DNA from: Bifidobacterium pseudolongum subsp. globosum
GTDB lineage: Bacteria > Actinomycetota > Actinomycetes > Actinomycetales > Bifidobacteriaceae
Length of the DNA stretch: 64,000 nucleotides
Reading direction: 5' to 3'
Assembly: GCF_000741295.1 (NCBI RefSeq)
Contig: NZ_JGZG01000002.1
Span: 113,629-177,628, forward strand
Below, piece after piece: positions 26,957-36,837 of this stretch; positions within the stretch are counted from its first letter, which is position 1; every line of letters starts with the position of its first letter. The notes under the pieces were generated by a model. The model saw nothing but the letters and a program-made list of their open reading frames with translations, made no database searches and was not told where the DNA came from. Position numbers and translations under genes: made by a program.

Positions 26957-27456
26957 ATGCAGTGGGGCAAGCGTCTTCTCACATGCGTCGCGGGCGTGGC
27001 GGCCATCATCTCGATGGCGGGGTGTGGCAGCGCCGGAAACGTCACATCACCGGCGGCACGCTGTTCGAGATTGAGCCGGCCGAGTCGTACACGAGCGACG
27101 ACCTCAACTACAGCGACCCCGATAGCCGCGTGAGCAAGGAGCACGACGACGAATCGCTGCGCGACGTGAAGTTGAAAACGACCGACGTGTCTGATTGGAG
27201 TAGCTACACGACCGTGTACATCGGCTACCCGATCTGGTGGGGCGAAGCGGCATGGCCGGTGAATGCCTTTGTGCGCGCCAACGATTTCAGCGGCAAAACC
27301 GTGATCCCGTTCTGTACGTCCGCCAGCTCCCCGCTCGGCTCAAGTGCGAGCAATCTGGCGAAACTCGCGACAACGGGCGACTGGAAGGAAGGCCAACGGT
27401 TCAGTTCATTGGCGAACACACAGACCGTCGAAGACTGGATCAAGCAGCAGTCCTGA
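26957..27456 (+). pseudogene. Flavodoxin-like lipoprotein with an internal deletion
   Basis: ATG 26957, after GGGAGGAAA, starts a lipoprotein signal peptide (LLTCVAGVAAIISMAGCGS, lipobox MAGC). Flavodoxin-domain sequence then continues in a different frame from about 27045: GGTLFEIEPAESYTSDD, VYIGYPIWWGEAAWPVN, and the C-terminal helix QTVEDWIKQQS. The N-terminal linker and first strand with the FMN phosphate loop (expected near VYFSxTGNT) are absent, about 50-60 codons. The signal-peptide frame would stop at 27133. The intact relative would be a surface-anchored flavodoxin-fold reductase. No FMN-binding P-loop remains, so it is probably dead. Confidence 0.72.
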
Positions 27457-27583
27457 ACACCTATGCGCACACCGTGGATGCGGGTGGCGGCAAAACGTCA
27501 AATGCCACGATTGCCGGTTTCGCGCTGCTGCTCGCCCCGCCAAACCGGCAAGTGCGGCATATCCGGTGCGCCGGAAGCGCCAA

Positions 27584-29923
27584 TCACCCCTCCACAACGT
27601 TGAAGATCGTCGTGTGCAGGTCGCTGTACCGGCTGGAATGCCCGATGAGGATCTCGAACTCGCCCGGCTCCACGATCCGCTCGGCGTCGCCGTTCACAAT
27701 CGTGCACGCGCTCACCGGCAAGTCGAAGGCGACGCGCGCCGTCTCCCCCGGCTCGAGCGTGACGCGCCGAAAGTCCTTGAGTTCTTTACACGCCCATGTG
27801 TACGACGTCACCACGTCGCTGATGTACAGCTGCACGACTTCCGTGCCAGTGCGCGCGCCGGTGTTCGTCAGGTCGATTTCGACATGCACCGCGTCTTGCG
27901 CAGTGAACTCGGCGCCGTTCGTGATGCACGGCTCGCCGTATGCGAAGGTCGTGTACGAAAGCCCCTCGCCAAACGCGAACGCCGGGTCCTGCGTCAGGTC
28001 CGCGTAACGGTCGCCATGCTGCCCGCGAATCTCGTTGTAGAAGACCGGCAGCTGCCCGGCATGGCGCGGGAACGTGATCGGCAGACGCCCGCTCGGGTCG
28101 GTCATGCCGAAGATGATCTCGGCGATCGCGCGCCCGCCCTGCATGCCTGGATTCGCCGCCCAGAGGAACGCACCGAGCCCCTCGGTGGCGGACTCGTCGA
28201 CGATGACACCATTCGTGCCGATGATGCACGGTGGCAGCACCTGCGGCTTGGAGCTGATGAGCACGACGACGAGCGGCTTATGTGTTTCACGTGCAACACT
28301 CACCATCCGTTCGAGCAATTGATTCTGCCCGCCGAGCAGCTCGAGTGTCGCCGTCGAACACGTCTCGCCGGTCAGTTGTACAACGTCTCCGACGACCGCG
28401 ATAACGGCGTCCGCGCTGCGCGCCACGACTTCCGCCTCGTCAAGCAATGCCTCGTCGAGGGGCGCGGCGACGGCGATGTTGGGGCGCGGCTGCCCGTCCG
28501 GGAACAACTCACCTTCGGGATCGGGGACCAGTTCGACGACGTTCGCGCCGCGCGCAACCACGACATCGCAACCGTCAGGCGCGAGCTCGCGTACGCCGTC
28601 GAGCACCGTCGTGACCATCTCACGCGGCTGCCCCTCGGGCATCCACGGCACTTGCCCCGAATTGCCAGCCCAGTCTCCCAGCTGGTTCTGCGCATCATCG
28701 GCGAGCGGCCCCACGACCGCGATCCGTCGCGGCATCTCGGCATCGGCGATGGAAAGCGGCAGCACGTCGTTGTTGCGTAGCAGCACAACGGATTCGCGCG
28801 CGAGCTCGAGGTTCGCCTGCATGTGCGCGTCGGTGCCGATGGTGGCCGAGATGCGCTCGCGGTCCGGCAAGCGTGGGTTTTCGAACAGCCCGAGCTGGAA
28901 CTTGAGTGTAAGCAAGCGCGCGACGGCGTCATCGATCAGCGACTCGTCAAGCATGCCGCTGTTCACGGCGTCGATCGCACCTTCGTAGAATCCGGGCGTC
29001 GTCATGATCAGGTCGTTGCCTGCCTTGACGGCATCGGCGGAAGCGGTCTCATAATCGGGCTTGATGTGCTGTTCCCACACGGCGCGCCCGACGTTGTCCC
29101 AGTCGGTCACCAACGTGCCATGGTAGTCCCATTCGCCGCGCAGCTTGTCGCTGAGCAGCCACTTGTTGAAGGTGACGGGAGTGCCGTCGATTGCCTCGTA
29201 CCCGAGCATGAACGTGGCGCACCCCTCTTTCGCCACACGCTCGAAGGGCGGCAGGAACCAGCTTTCCAACGCGCGCTTCGTCAAGTCGGCCTCGGAGGCG
29301 TCGCGCCCGCCTTGCGTATACGAATAGCCGGCGAAGTGCTTCGCGCATGCAAGGATGGCGTCTTCGTCGAAAGCGTCTCCCGCCTGCGCGCGCTTCTGGT
29401 ATCCCTTCACCATCGCGGACGCGAGCTCGCCGATCAGTACCGGGTCCTCCCCGAAGGTCTCGTCGATGCGACCCCAGCGCGTGTCACGCCCGATGCACAG
29501 CACCGGCGAGAAGGTCCAATGCACCCCGGTGCACGCGACTTCCTCGGCCGTGATGCGCGCGGCTTCCTCCACTTTCCGCGCGTCCCAGCTGCACGCCATG
29601 CCGAGCTGCGAGGGGAAGATCGTGGCGCCCGGCCAGAACGAATACCCGTGGATGCAGTCGTCGCCGACGAGCAGCGGGATGCCGAGGCGCGTCTCGTTGC
29701 GCACGATTTGCGCGGCACGCACCAGGTTGTCGGGTGACGTGTGCAGGATCGACCCCACATGCCGTTTGACGATGAGCTCGTCAAGCTCGCCTGTGCGCGC
29801 GTCGAGCTGCATCATCTGCCCGACCTTCTCCTCAAGCGTCATACGACCCAGCAAATCACCCACACGCTGTGCGATGGGCAGTGATGGATTGAGATAATCG
29901 GCGTTGGATTCTCGTGAAAACAT
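27584..29923 (-). CDS. GH3 beta-glucosidase-type glycosidase
   Basis: A 779-residue cytoplasmic glycoside hydrolase of family 3. The N-terminal TIM barrel contains IPLLVGDDCIHGYSFWPGATIF, the substrate-binding FGEDPVL and AKHFAGYS motifs, and the nucleophile Asp in TLVTDWDNVG (about residue 280). The alpha/beta sandwich follows, and a fibronectin III-like C-terminal domain (VHVEIDLTNTGARTG) ends the protein, so it is full length. There is no signal peptide, so it would act on imported beta-linked gluco- or xylo-oligosaccharides. It is transcribed alone; the upstream region contains a large inverted repeat. LacI regulation is common for such genes, but I see no clear operator here. Confidence 0.92.
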   Translation of the reverse strand: MFSRESNADYLNPSLPIAQRVGDLLGRMTLEEKVGQMMQLDARTGELDELIVKRHVGSILHTSPDNLVRAAQIVRNETRLGIPLLVGDDCIHGYSFWPGATIFPSQLGMACSWDARKVEEAARITAEEVACTGVHWTFSPVLCIGRDTRWGRIDETFGEDPVLIGELASAMVKGYQKRAQAGDAFDEDAILACAKHFAGYSYTQGGRDASEADLTKRALESWFLPPFERVAKEGCATFMLGYEAIDGTPVTFNKWLLSDKLRGEWDYHGTLVTDWDNVGRAVWEQHIKPDYETASADAVKAGNDLIMTTPGFYEGAIDAVNSGMLDESLIDDAVARLLTLKFQLGLFENPRLPDRERISATIGTDAHMQANLELARESVVLLRNNDVLPLSIADAEMPRRIAVVGPLADDAQNQLGDWAGNSGQVPWMPEGQPREMVTTVLDGVRELAPDGCDVVVARGANVVELVPDPEGELFPDGQPRPNIAVAAPLDEALLDEAEVVARSADAVIAVVGDVVQLTGETCSTATLELLGGQNQLLERMVSVARETHKPLVVVLISSKPQVLPPCIIGTNGVIVDESATEGLGAFLWAANPGMQGGRAIAEIIFGMTDPSGRLPITFPRHAGQLPVFYNEIRGQHGDRYADLTQDPAFAFGEGLSYTTFAYGEPCITNGAEFTAQDAVHVEIDLTNTGARTGTEVVQLYISDVVTSYTWACKELKDFRRVTLEPGETARVAFDLPVSACTIVNGDAERIVEPGEFEILIGHSSRYSDLHTTIFNVVEG

Positions 29924-29987
29924 GGTTCTTCCTCATCGAAGTGTCGGCAAACGCGGTTGCTCCCGAAGTATATTGCCGAGGATAGTC

Positions 29988-30088
29988 CTGTTTTCGCTGT
30001 TTTCGTCAGGCATTTCGCCGTTTTTGTCATTTTTTCGACGTTTTTGTGACGAAAACGGCGAAATGCCTGACGAAAACAGCGAAAACAG
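29988..30088. repeat. Large inverted repeat with 42-bp arms
   Basis: Bases 29988-30029 and 30047-30088 are reverse complements with a single mismatch around a 17-base spacer. The arms contain the text TTTCGCTGTTTTCGTCA twice over. A partial related copy lies at about 48880-48935. The element lies between the HAD phosphatase 3' end and the GH3 gene start, and could terminate the former or be a small non-autonomous mobile repeat. No gene lies in 29924-30152. Confidence 0.75.
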
Positions 30089-30152
30089 TGACGGCAACAG
30101 CGAACAGGGGCGTATGGGAGAAGAGAACGACTGGAGCAACGCCGCTCCCCGC

Positions 30153-30875
30153 TCACGCGAGCGGCGCGAGACGGTCGTACATGCGCTGCACCATGCGGTT
30201 GAGCGCTTCTGGCGTGATGTCGTCGTAGTTCTCGGTTGTGGTGTACCCCGGTCCCGGCACGTAGCCGCCGGCGAGATACCCCGTCACCACAACCGTCGTC
30301 ATGCCGGAGGCGGCAGCGGATGTGCGCCCGCTCATCGAATCCTCGAACGCTACACAGCACGGCAGCAGCACGTCTGGGATGCCGAGCTTCGCCGCAGCGA
30401 GCTTATACGGCGCCGGGTCGGGCTTCTTCGCCACATCGTCGTCGCCGCACACATATCCGGCGAACGCACCCTCCGGCGCCTGCGCGATAAGGTTCTCGGC
30501 GAGGTCGCGCGGCGAGGTCGTCACAAGCATCGACGGGATGCCCGCATCGCGCAGCTGCTCGAGCAGACGGCGCACGCCGGGAATCCACGGCAGCTGCTTC
30601 TTCTCTTCGTCGGTCACGTATTGGATCATGCGCCGGCCGATCTCCTCGGGCGGCAGAGGACATCCAAGATCGGCCATCTCCTGCGCGATCTGCGGCACGG
30701 GCCGGCCGGAGCCACCTTCGGCCAGCTGCTTCGTCCAGTGGCCGCCGTATTCGCGCACGAGCCGCAGCTCGCCCTCATGCCACAGCGGCTCGGAATCGAT
30801 GAGCGTGCCGTCCATGTCCCAGAACACACCCTGCAACGCCTCGAGCTTGGCAGCTCCGTTTCCTTGAACACCCAT
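30153..30875 (-). CDS. HAD-superfamily phosphatase (sugar-phosphate phosphatase / beta-PGM-like)
   Basis: A 240-residue cytoplasmic phosphohydrolase. Motif I is VFWDMDGTLIDSEP (nucleophile Asp and acid/base Asp), motif II is MLVTTSPRDLA, motif III has the Lys in DVAKKPDPAPY, and motif IV is VAFEDSMSG. A helical C1 cap lies between motifs I and II. I choose ATG 30875 because AAAGAGG lies 5 bases upstream; ATGs at 30893 and 30902 are in frame but have poorer ribosome sites. The family includes phosphatases of phosphorylated sugars and beta-phosphoglucomutases; the exact substrate cannot be told. It lies downstream of the heat-shock operon but behind a strong terminator. Confidence 0.85.
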   Translation of the reverse strand: MGVQGNGAAKLEALQGVFWDMDGTLIDSEPLWHEGELRLVREYGGHWTKQLAEGGSGRPVPQIAQEMADLGCPLPPEEIGRRMIQYVTDEEKKQLPWIPGVRRLLEQLRDAGIPSMLVTTSPRDLAENLIAQAPEGAFAGYVCGDDDVAKKPDPAPYKLAAAKLGIPDVLLPCCVAFEDSMSGRTSAAASGMTTVVVTGYLAGGYVPGPGYTTTENYDDITPEALNRMVQRMYDRLAPLA

Positions 30876-30999
30876 GCGCGCCTCTTTCGCCATTGTCGCC
30901 ATGCTCACCACGTGGATATCGTCGTTGCCCACGATACCCGCTGCACTGAGCGCAGCCGAATCCGCGTGTGTCCGCCGGCACGTTGTCCATTGCAAAAAG

Positions 31000-31036
31000 A
31001 TGCCGGCCGGAACCCATGACCGGTTCCGGCCGGCAT
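31000..31036 (-). terminator. Intrinsic terminator of the dnaK operon
   Basis: A 15-bp perfect GC-rich stem (31000-31014 with 31022-31036) and a 7-base loop. On the minus strand it is followed by TCTTTTTGC. It starts 21 bases after the hspR stop. Confidence 0.92.
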
Positions 31037-31056
31037 TATCGGCGTCGGGCGCTGCG

Positions 31057-31620
31057 TCAGCGGTGATTCGTGCGCCAAAGCACAACCGACTTGGAGTGCG
31101 CCTCCGCCGGCCGGTAGCTTGCGCCCGCCGCCAGCTCACGCGTCTGTGTCTGGAGCCGGTGCCTCCAATGCCGTGCGCGCCGGCAGCGGCGCATCTCGGT
31201 GATCCGTCCGTCCATGTCCGCCGTGAAGACGCTCACACGGTCATCCGCGCGCGCGGCCCGCAACTGCCGGCGCAGCTGGCGGTTCTCTTCCTCCAGATTG
31301 AGGATGCGCGCGATGCCCGTCAGATTGATGCCGTCCCGCTGACTCATGCGCTGCGCCTGGATCAGGCGGTCCACATCGCGCAGCGAGTACCGGCGCGCGC
31401 CGCCGCCGGTGCGCTGCGGCACCACGAGCCCGCTGCGGTCGTATTGCCGAAGTGTCTGTGGGTGCACGGCGGCGAGCTCGGCCGCACGCCCCACACTGAA
31501 CACGGGCAGGTCGATGTCGAAACCGACGCGCGACGCGCCATCGAGATCAGCTCGCCCGGCCACAATCGCCATCGCGCACATCTCGTACAGCCTGCGTTTC
31601 TGCTGTTCCATGCGCGACAT
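31057..31620 (-). CDS. hspR: HspR, MerR-family heat-shock repressor
   Basis: A 187-residue DNA-binding protein that represses the dnaK operon through HAIR sites, with DnaK as co-repressor in actinobacteria. The MerR winged helix has FSVGRAAELAAVHPQTLRQYD and GGGARRYSLRDVDRL, followed by a coiled helix NLEEENRQLRRQLR. The C-terminal 60 residues are basic, Arg-rich and not conserved. ATG 31620 follows GAGG and lies 4 bases past the dnaJ stop, making it the last gene of dnaK-grpE-dnaJ-hspR. A matching HAIR element overlaps the dnaK promoter at 35421-35440, so the circuit is autoregulatory. Confidence 0.92.
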   Translation of the reverse strand: MSRMEQQKRRLYEMCAMAIVAGRADLDGASRVGFDIDLPVFSVGRAAELAAVHPQTLRQYDRSGLVVPQRTGGGARRYSLRDVDRLIQAQRMSQRDGINLTGIARILNLEEENRQLRRQLRAARADDRVSVFTADMDGRITEMRRCRRARHWRHRLQTQTRELAAGASYRPAEAHSKSVVLWRTNHR

Positions 31621-31624
31621 CGGA

Positions 31625-32668
31625 TCAGGCCTCCCGCTCGTTCGCGATGTCGGCGGCGAAATCACCGCACATCTTGTCGAACTCCTTTGCCGCATGCTTC
31701 TCATGCATGCTCGGCTTCTTCGGCACGCGAATCTGTACGCGTCCCACAAGGTCGCCCGTCTTGCGCGGCGTCTGCACGCCCTTGCCCGAGATGCGCACTT
31801 CGTCTCCGCTCGAAGCGCCGGCATGCACCTTGAAGGTGACCTGTTCGCCGTCCATGTCTTTCGCGGTGACCTTCGCGCCGTCGACCGCTTCGCCCACGGT
31901 GATCGGCAGGTCCATGACCAGATCGACGCCGTCCATCGTGAACTTGGGATCTTCCGTCACGGTGACCTGCAGATACATGTCGCCGGTCTTGCCGCCGTGC
32001 TTGCCGGGCTTGCCCTTGCCGGCGAGGCGGATCTTCTGGCCGTTCTTCACGCCGGCCGGAACACGCGTCTTGAACTTCTTGCCGTTGGCCTTGAGCGAGA
32101 CCGTGGCACCCTTGACCGCCTGGCGGAATGTCAGCGTGATCTTCGAGTTCAGGTCGCCACCGTCCTCCGGCACCGGGGTCGGGCGGTAGCCTTGGTAGGC
32201 GCCCTCGCCGTAATCGTCATAGCCATAGCCGCGGCCGAAGCCTTCGCCACCGCCGGCACCGCCACCGAACATCGAGAAGATGTCGTTGAGGTTCGACGCG
32301 CCGCCATTCGTGGAGAAACGGATATGCGAGCCGTTGCCGCCGGCGCCGCCACCGAACATCGAACCGAAGATGTCGGAGAAATCGGCGCCGTCGAAGCCGC
32401 CGCCACCGGCGCCACCGGCGAAGCGGGCGCCGCCCATGCCGAACTGGCGAATCGCGTCGTACTTCTCACGCGAATCCTTGTCTTTGAGCACGTCGTACGC
32501 TTCGGAGATGTCCTTGAACTTCTCCTCGCCTTCCTTCGTCTTGTTGATGTCGGGGTGGTACTTGCGCGCGAGTTTGCGGTACGCCTTGGTGATTTCGCTT
32601 TCCGTGGCGTCTTTGGAGACACCGAGGGTCTTGTAGAAGTCTTTGTTCAGCCATTCATTCTCAGCCAT
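31625..32668 (-). CDS. dnaJ: DnaJ-type co-chaperone lacking the zinc-finger domain
   Basis: A 347-residue J-domain protein that delivers substrates to DnaK and stimulates its ATPase. The J domain (residues about 9-75) has the HPD motif in [13 protein letters not shown] Gly/Phe-rich linker (about 90-175) follows, with FGGGAGG repeats and the text [14 protein letters not shown]. The two C-terminal beta-barrel domains come directly next. The four CxxCxGxG zinc motifs of classical DnaJ are absent, so this is the class II form usual for the dnaK operon of some actinobacteria; a second, zinc-containing DnaJ is expected elsewhere in the genome. It lies 127 bases downstream of grpE, across a stable hairpin. 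Confidence 0.93.
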   Translation of the reverse strand: MAENEWLNKDFYKTLGVSKDATESEITKAYRKLARKYHPDINKTKEGEEKFKDISEAYDVLKDKDSREKYDAIRQFGMGGARFAGGAGGGGFDGADFSDIFGSMFGGGAGGNGSHIRFSTNGGASNLNDIFSMFGGGAGGGEGFGRGYGYDDYGEGAYQGYRPTPVPEDGGDLNSKITLTFRQAVKGATVSLKANGKKFKTRVPAGVKNGQKIRLAGKGKPGKHGGKTGDMYLQVTVTEDPKFTMDGVDLVMDLPITVGEAVDGAKVTAKDMDGEQVTFKVHAGASSGDEVRISGKGVQTPRKTGDLVGRVQIRVPKKPSMHEKHAAKEFDKMCGDFAADIANEREA

Positions 32669-32728
32669 ATTGTGCCTCCTTTCGAGGTCTTATGTTGCAC
32701 TGTTGGTCGTTGTAAGTCTGTGTATACG

Positions 32729-32776
32729 CGAGCGTGGCCGTGGACCGGAATCGAATGCGGTCCACGGCCACGCTCG
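32729..32776 (-). promoter_or_regulatory. 19-bp hairpin between grpE and dnaJ
   Basis: Bases 32729-32747 and 32758-32776 form a perfect 19-bp stem with a 10-base loop inside the operon. No T run follows on the minus strand, so full termination is unlikely. It may act as a partial attenuator or an mRNA-stabilising or processing structure that sets dnaK/grpE above dnaJ/hspR. Confidence 0.65.
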
Positions 32777-32795
32777 CCTGCATGTGCGGCAGTCG

Positions 32796-33448
32796 TCACT
32801 CCTGCGGTGAGGCGACCACCACGCGCGCCGCGCGGATTACGCGGTCGCCGATGCGGTACCCCGCCTCGGCCACGGTGTCCACGGTCGCTTTCTCGGCCTG
32901 CGGATCCGGCTTGTGCAGGATGGCGTCGTGGCGGGTCGGATCGAAATCCTCGCCTTTCACGCCGAACTTCTCCACGCCGAACTTCTCGAAGGCCTTGTCG
33001 ATCTTCGCGGCGACGGCCTGGAACGATTCGTCCATCTCGCCACCGTGTTCGCGGATGCGGTCAATGTCGTCGAGCGCGGGCAGCTCCGCCGCAAGCACAT
33101 CGATGATGCCCTGCTGGCGGGCACGCTCCATGTCTTTCTTGGTGCGGTTGCGGTAGTTGATGAACTCCGCACGCTCGCGCTGCAACGCCTCGAGGTATTC
33201 AGCGGCCTCTTTCTTGGCCTGGCCAAGCGGGGTCAGCTTGCCATCCTCCGAGTCCGCCTCTTCGCCCTCTTCGGGCGTGGCCGGTTCTTCGTTCGGCTGC
33301 TGCTCGCCTTGCGCCTCACTGGACTGCGCATCGTTGTTCGATTCGGGTTCCGCCTGATCGGCGTCCCCCTCAGGGGCGACCTGCCCGGCCGCGAGTTCGT
33401 CGGCGTCAGGCAGGTCGTTGAGGTAATCGTCCTTGTTGAATTCGGACA

Positions 33449-33449
<1 letters not shown>
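32796..33449 (-). CDS. grpE: GrpE nucleotide-exchange factor
   Basis: A 217-residue co-chaperone that releases ADP from DnaK. An acidic, Gln/Glu-rich N-terminal tail (about 80 residues) leads into a long helix (AEYLEALQRERAEFINYRNR) that forms the dimer stalk. The C-terminal beta domain carries the family signature VDTVAEAGYRIGDRVIRAA and VVVASPQE. Its ATG overlaps the dnaK TAA by one base (TAATG), which indicates translational coupling. It is the second gene of the heat-shock operon. Confidence 0.95.
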
Positions 33450-35311
<1,862 letters not shown>

Positions 35312-35420
35312 ACTTGTTCTCCTTTGTTAGGTTCGCTTATTCATTAACAATGCTTGCTCAAGTCCCGTCAGGCGCGCTGCCCTCACTCTCGCGTGGGCGG
35401 CCTTCTTGGACCTTCCAAAA

Positions 35421-35454
35421 CTTGAGCCTACATCACTCAACTATTGGATGTCAA
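35421..35454 (-). promoter_or_regulatory. dnaK promoter with HspR HAIR operator
   Basis: On the minus strand a -35 TTGACA (35449-35454) and a -10 TAGGCT (35425-35430) are 18 bases apart. The HAIR inverted repeat TTGAG-N9-CTCAA (35422-35440), matching the CTTGAGT-N7-ACTCAAG consensus in arm and spacing, covers the -10 box. Bound HspR would block RNA polymerase. The leader is about 110 bases and holds one more CTCAAG half-site near 35356. Confidence 0.88.
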
Positions 35455-35516
35455 ACTTTATTCCCGCTGCGGAAAAGATTTTCTCCATAATTCCCGGAAC
35501 CGCGGAATCCCAACAA

Positions 35517-35552
35517 AAACGCCGCCTCAAACAGACTGTTGAGGCGGCGTTT
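35517..35552 (-). terminator. Intrinsic terminator downstream of the maltodextrin operon lacI gene
   Basis: A 14-bp perfect stem (35517-35530 with 35539-35552) and an 8-base loop. On the minus strand it is followed by TTGTTGGG after a stem base of T. It is the end of the long operon from malF to lacI and isolates the dnaK promoter. Confidence 0.85.
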
Positions 35553-35594
35553 CAGCCAACACTCAGCGTAGGTTGATACCGGACTGGCGCAAAA

Positions 35595-35683
35595 CATGAC
35601 GTTCGTCAAGGCAGCACAGACGAACGTCATGCAGCACCCCCAAAAAGCATGACGTCCGTCAGAGCCATTCCGACGGACGTCAT
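35595..35683. repeat. Two adjacent REP-like hairpins with a compensatory base change
   Basis: Arms 35595-35607 / 35619-35631 (13 bp) and 35649-35660 / 35672-35683 (12 bp) each enclose 11 bases. The arms read ATGACGTTCGTC and ATGACGTCCGTC. The one difference is matched on the other arm, so pairing is kept. The unit opening is the same as in the 52-bp repeats at 26434-26602. Confidence 0.75.
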
Positions 35684-35746
35684 CATCTATGCCGCTATCC
35701 GCGATATCCGTCTACCCAATCAGACGACTGTCGCGGAGAGCCACGC

Positions 35747-36787
35747 TTACCGCTCGAGCGGCCTGTCTGGCTCCAAGCGAGCATCGGTGCCGCGCAGCAC
35801 GAGGCGCGGTTCCACAATCGAATGCGGCTCATCGAGTGGCTCGCCGCGCAACAGCTTGAGGCCCTTCTTCGCGGCGGTCGCACCCATCGCGAACGGGTCC
35901 TGCCGGATGGTGGTCAAATCGACCGTATCCGCATATGAGCTGTCGTCGAAACCAATGATCGAATAATCGCGCGGCGAATAGTACCCGTGCCGCTGCAGTT
36001 TGATGATCAGCGGAATCGCCATCATGTCCATCTGGCAGCAGATCGCGTCGGGGAATGTCTCCTCGGACAGCACGGCGGCGAGCGCGGCATCCGCGAAATC
36101 GCGGCCGCGCGGCACCGAAAGCACCTTCCAATCGATGTCGTGCGTGCCTTCAGCCGCCTCGCACGCGCGCACGAACCCGCGCCCGCGCGCGTCGATCGAC
36201 GCTTCGAGCGACTCCTCGGCGGCGGAGCATGTGTAGACGATCTTGTGGTGGCCCAGGTTGATCATGTGCTGTGCCGCGCGGAACATGCCCGCTTCGTCGT
36301 CGATGCTGATCGAGGCGTCGAACGCGCTGCTCGACGGCGTGTTGATGCCGATGATCGGCACATGCGTGCGCCGCAGCTGCTCGACCTCGTTCGGCTCGAT
36401 CGCGAACGACGCCACGAACACGGCGTCTACGTTGCGCAGCACCGGCAGGTTCACAAAGAACGATTCGCGGTTCTTCGCGTCGTCGATGTGCTGGAACAGC
36501 GAGATGTCGTACCCCGCGTCGTGCAGCACCGAATTGAGGCCGGTGAAGACCTGGGTGTTGAACCAGCTCGTCACCTCTTCGTTCATCAACAGCGCCACGC
36601 GGAACGTCTGCCCCGATTTGAGCGCGGTCGCGGAACGGGAGATATTGAAGTCGAGCATCGATGCCGCTTCCATAACCCGTTCACGTGTTTTTTCGGAGAC
36701 GAGCTCCGGGCGAGTGAACGCACGGGAAACCGTGGAAATCGACACGCCGGCGATATGCGCTACTTCACGAATGCCTTTCTTGTGCAC
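35747..36787 (-). CDS. LacI-family transcriptional regulator of the maltodextrin locus
   Basis: A 346-residue repressor. The helix-turn-helix IREVAHIAGVSISTVSRAF lies at the N-terminus and is followed by the hinge helix region (ISRSATALKSGQTFRVALL). The periplasmic-binding-protein fold spans about residues 60-335, with YSIIGFDDSSYADTV and TTIRQDPFAMG near the end, as usual. It is the last gene of the minus-strand cluster from malF, 50 bases after traX, and is followed by a terminator. The LacI-type operators (TGCAAACG...) at the malE, alpha-glucosidase and malQ promoters are its likely targets (MalR-like role). This is inference from context. Confidence 0.88.
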   Translation of the reverse strand: MHKKGIREVAHIAGVSISTVSRAFTRPELVSEKTRERVMEAASMLDFNISRSATALKSGQTFRVALLMNEEVTSWFNTQVFTGLNSVLHDAGYDISLFQHIDDAKNRESFFVNLPVLRNVDAVFVASFAIEPNEVEQLRRTHVPIIGINTPSSSAFDASISIDDEAGMFRAAQHMINLGHHKIVYTCSAAEESLEASIDARGRGFVRACEAAEGTHDIDWKVLSVPRGRDFADAALAAVLSEETFPDAICCQMDMMAIPLIIKLQRHGYYSPRDYSIIGFDDSSYADTVDLTTIRQDPFAMGATAAKKGLKLLRGEPLDEPHSIVEPRLVLRGTDARLEPDRPLER

Positions 36788-36837
36788 GATTGCCCCCCTT
36801 GGTGGTGAAATTGGTCAGTTACGTTGGATGGTTGGAA

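Noticed and set aside
26710..27144. Minus-strand reading frame near the flavodoxin gene
   Set aside because: No ribosome site, no domain, and it lies over the flavodoxin start and the repeat boxes.
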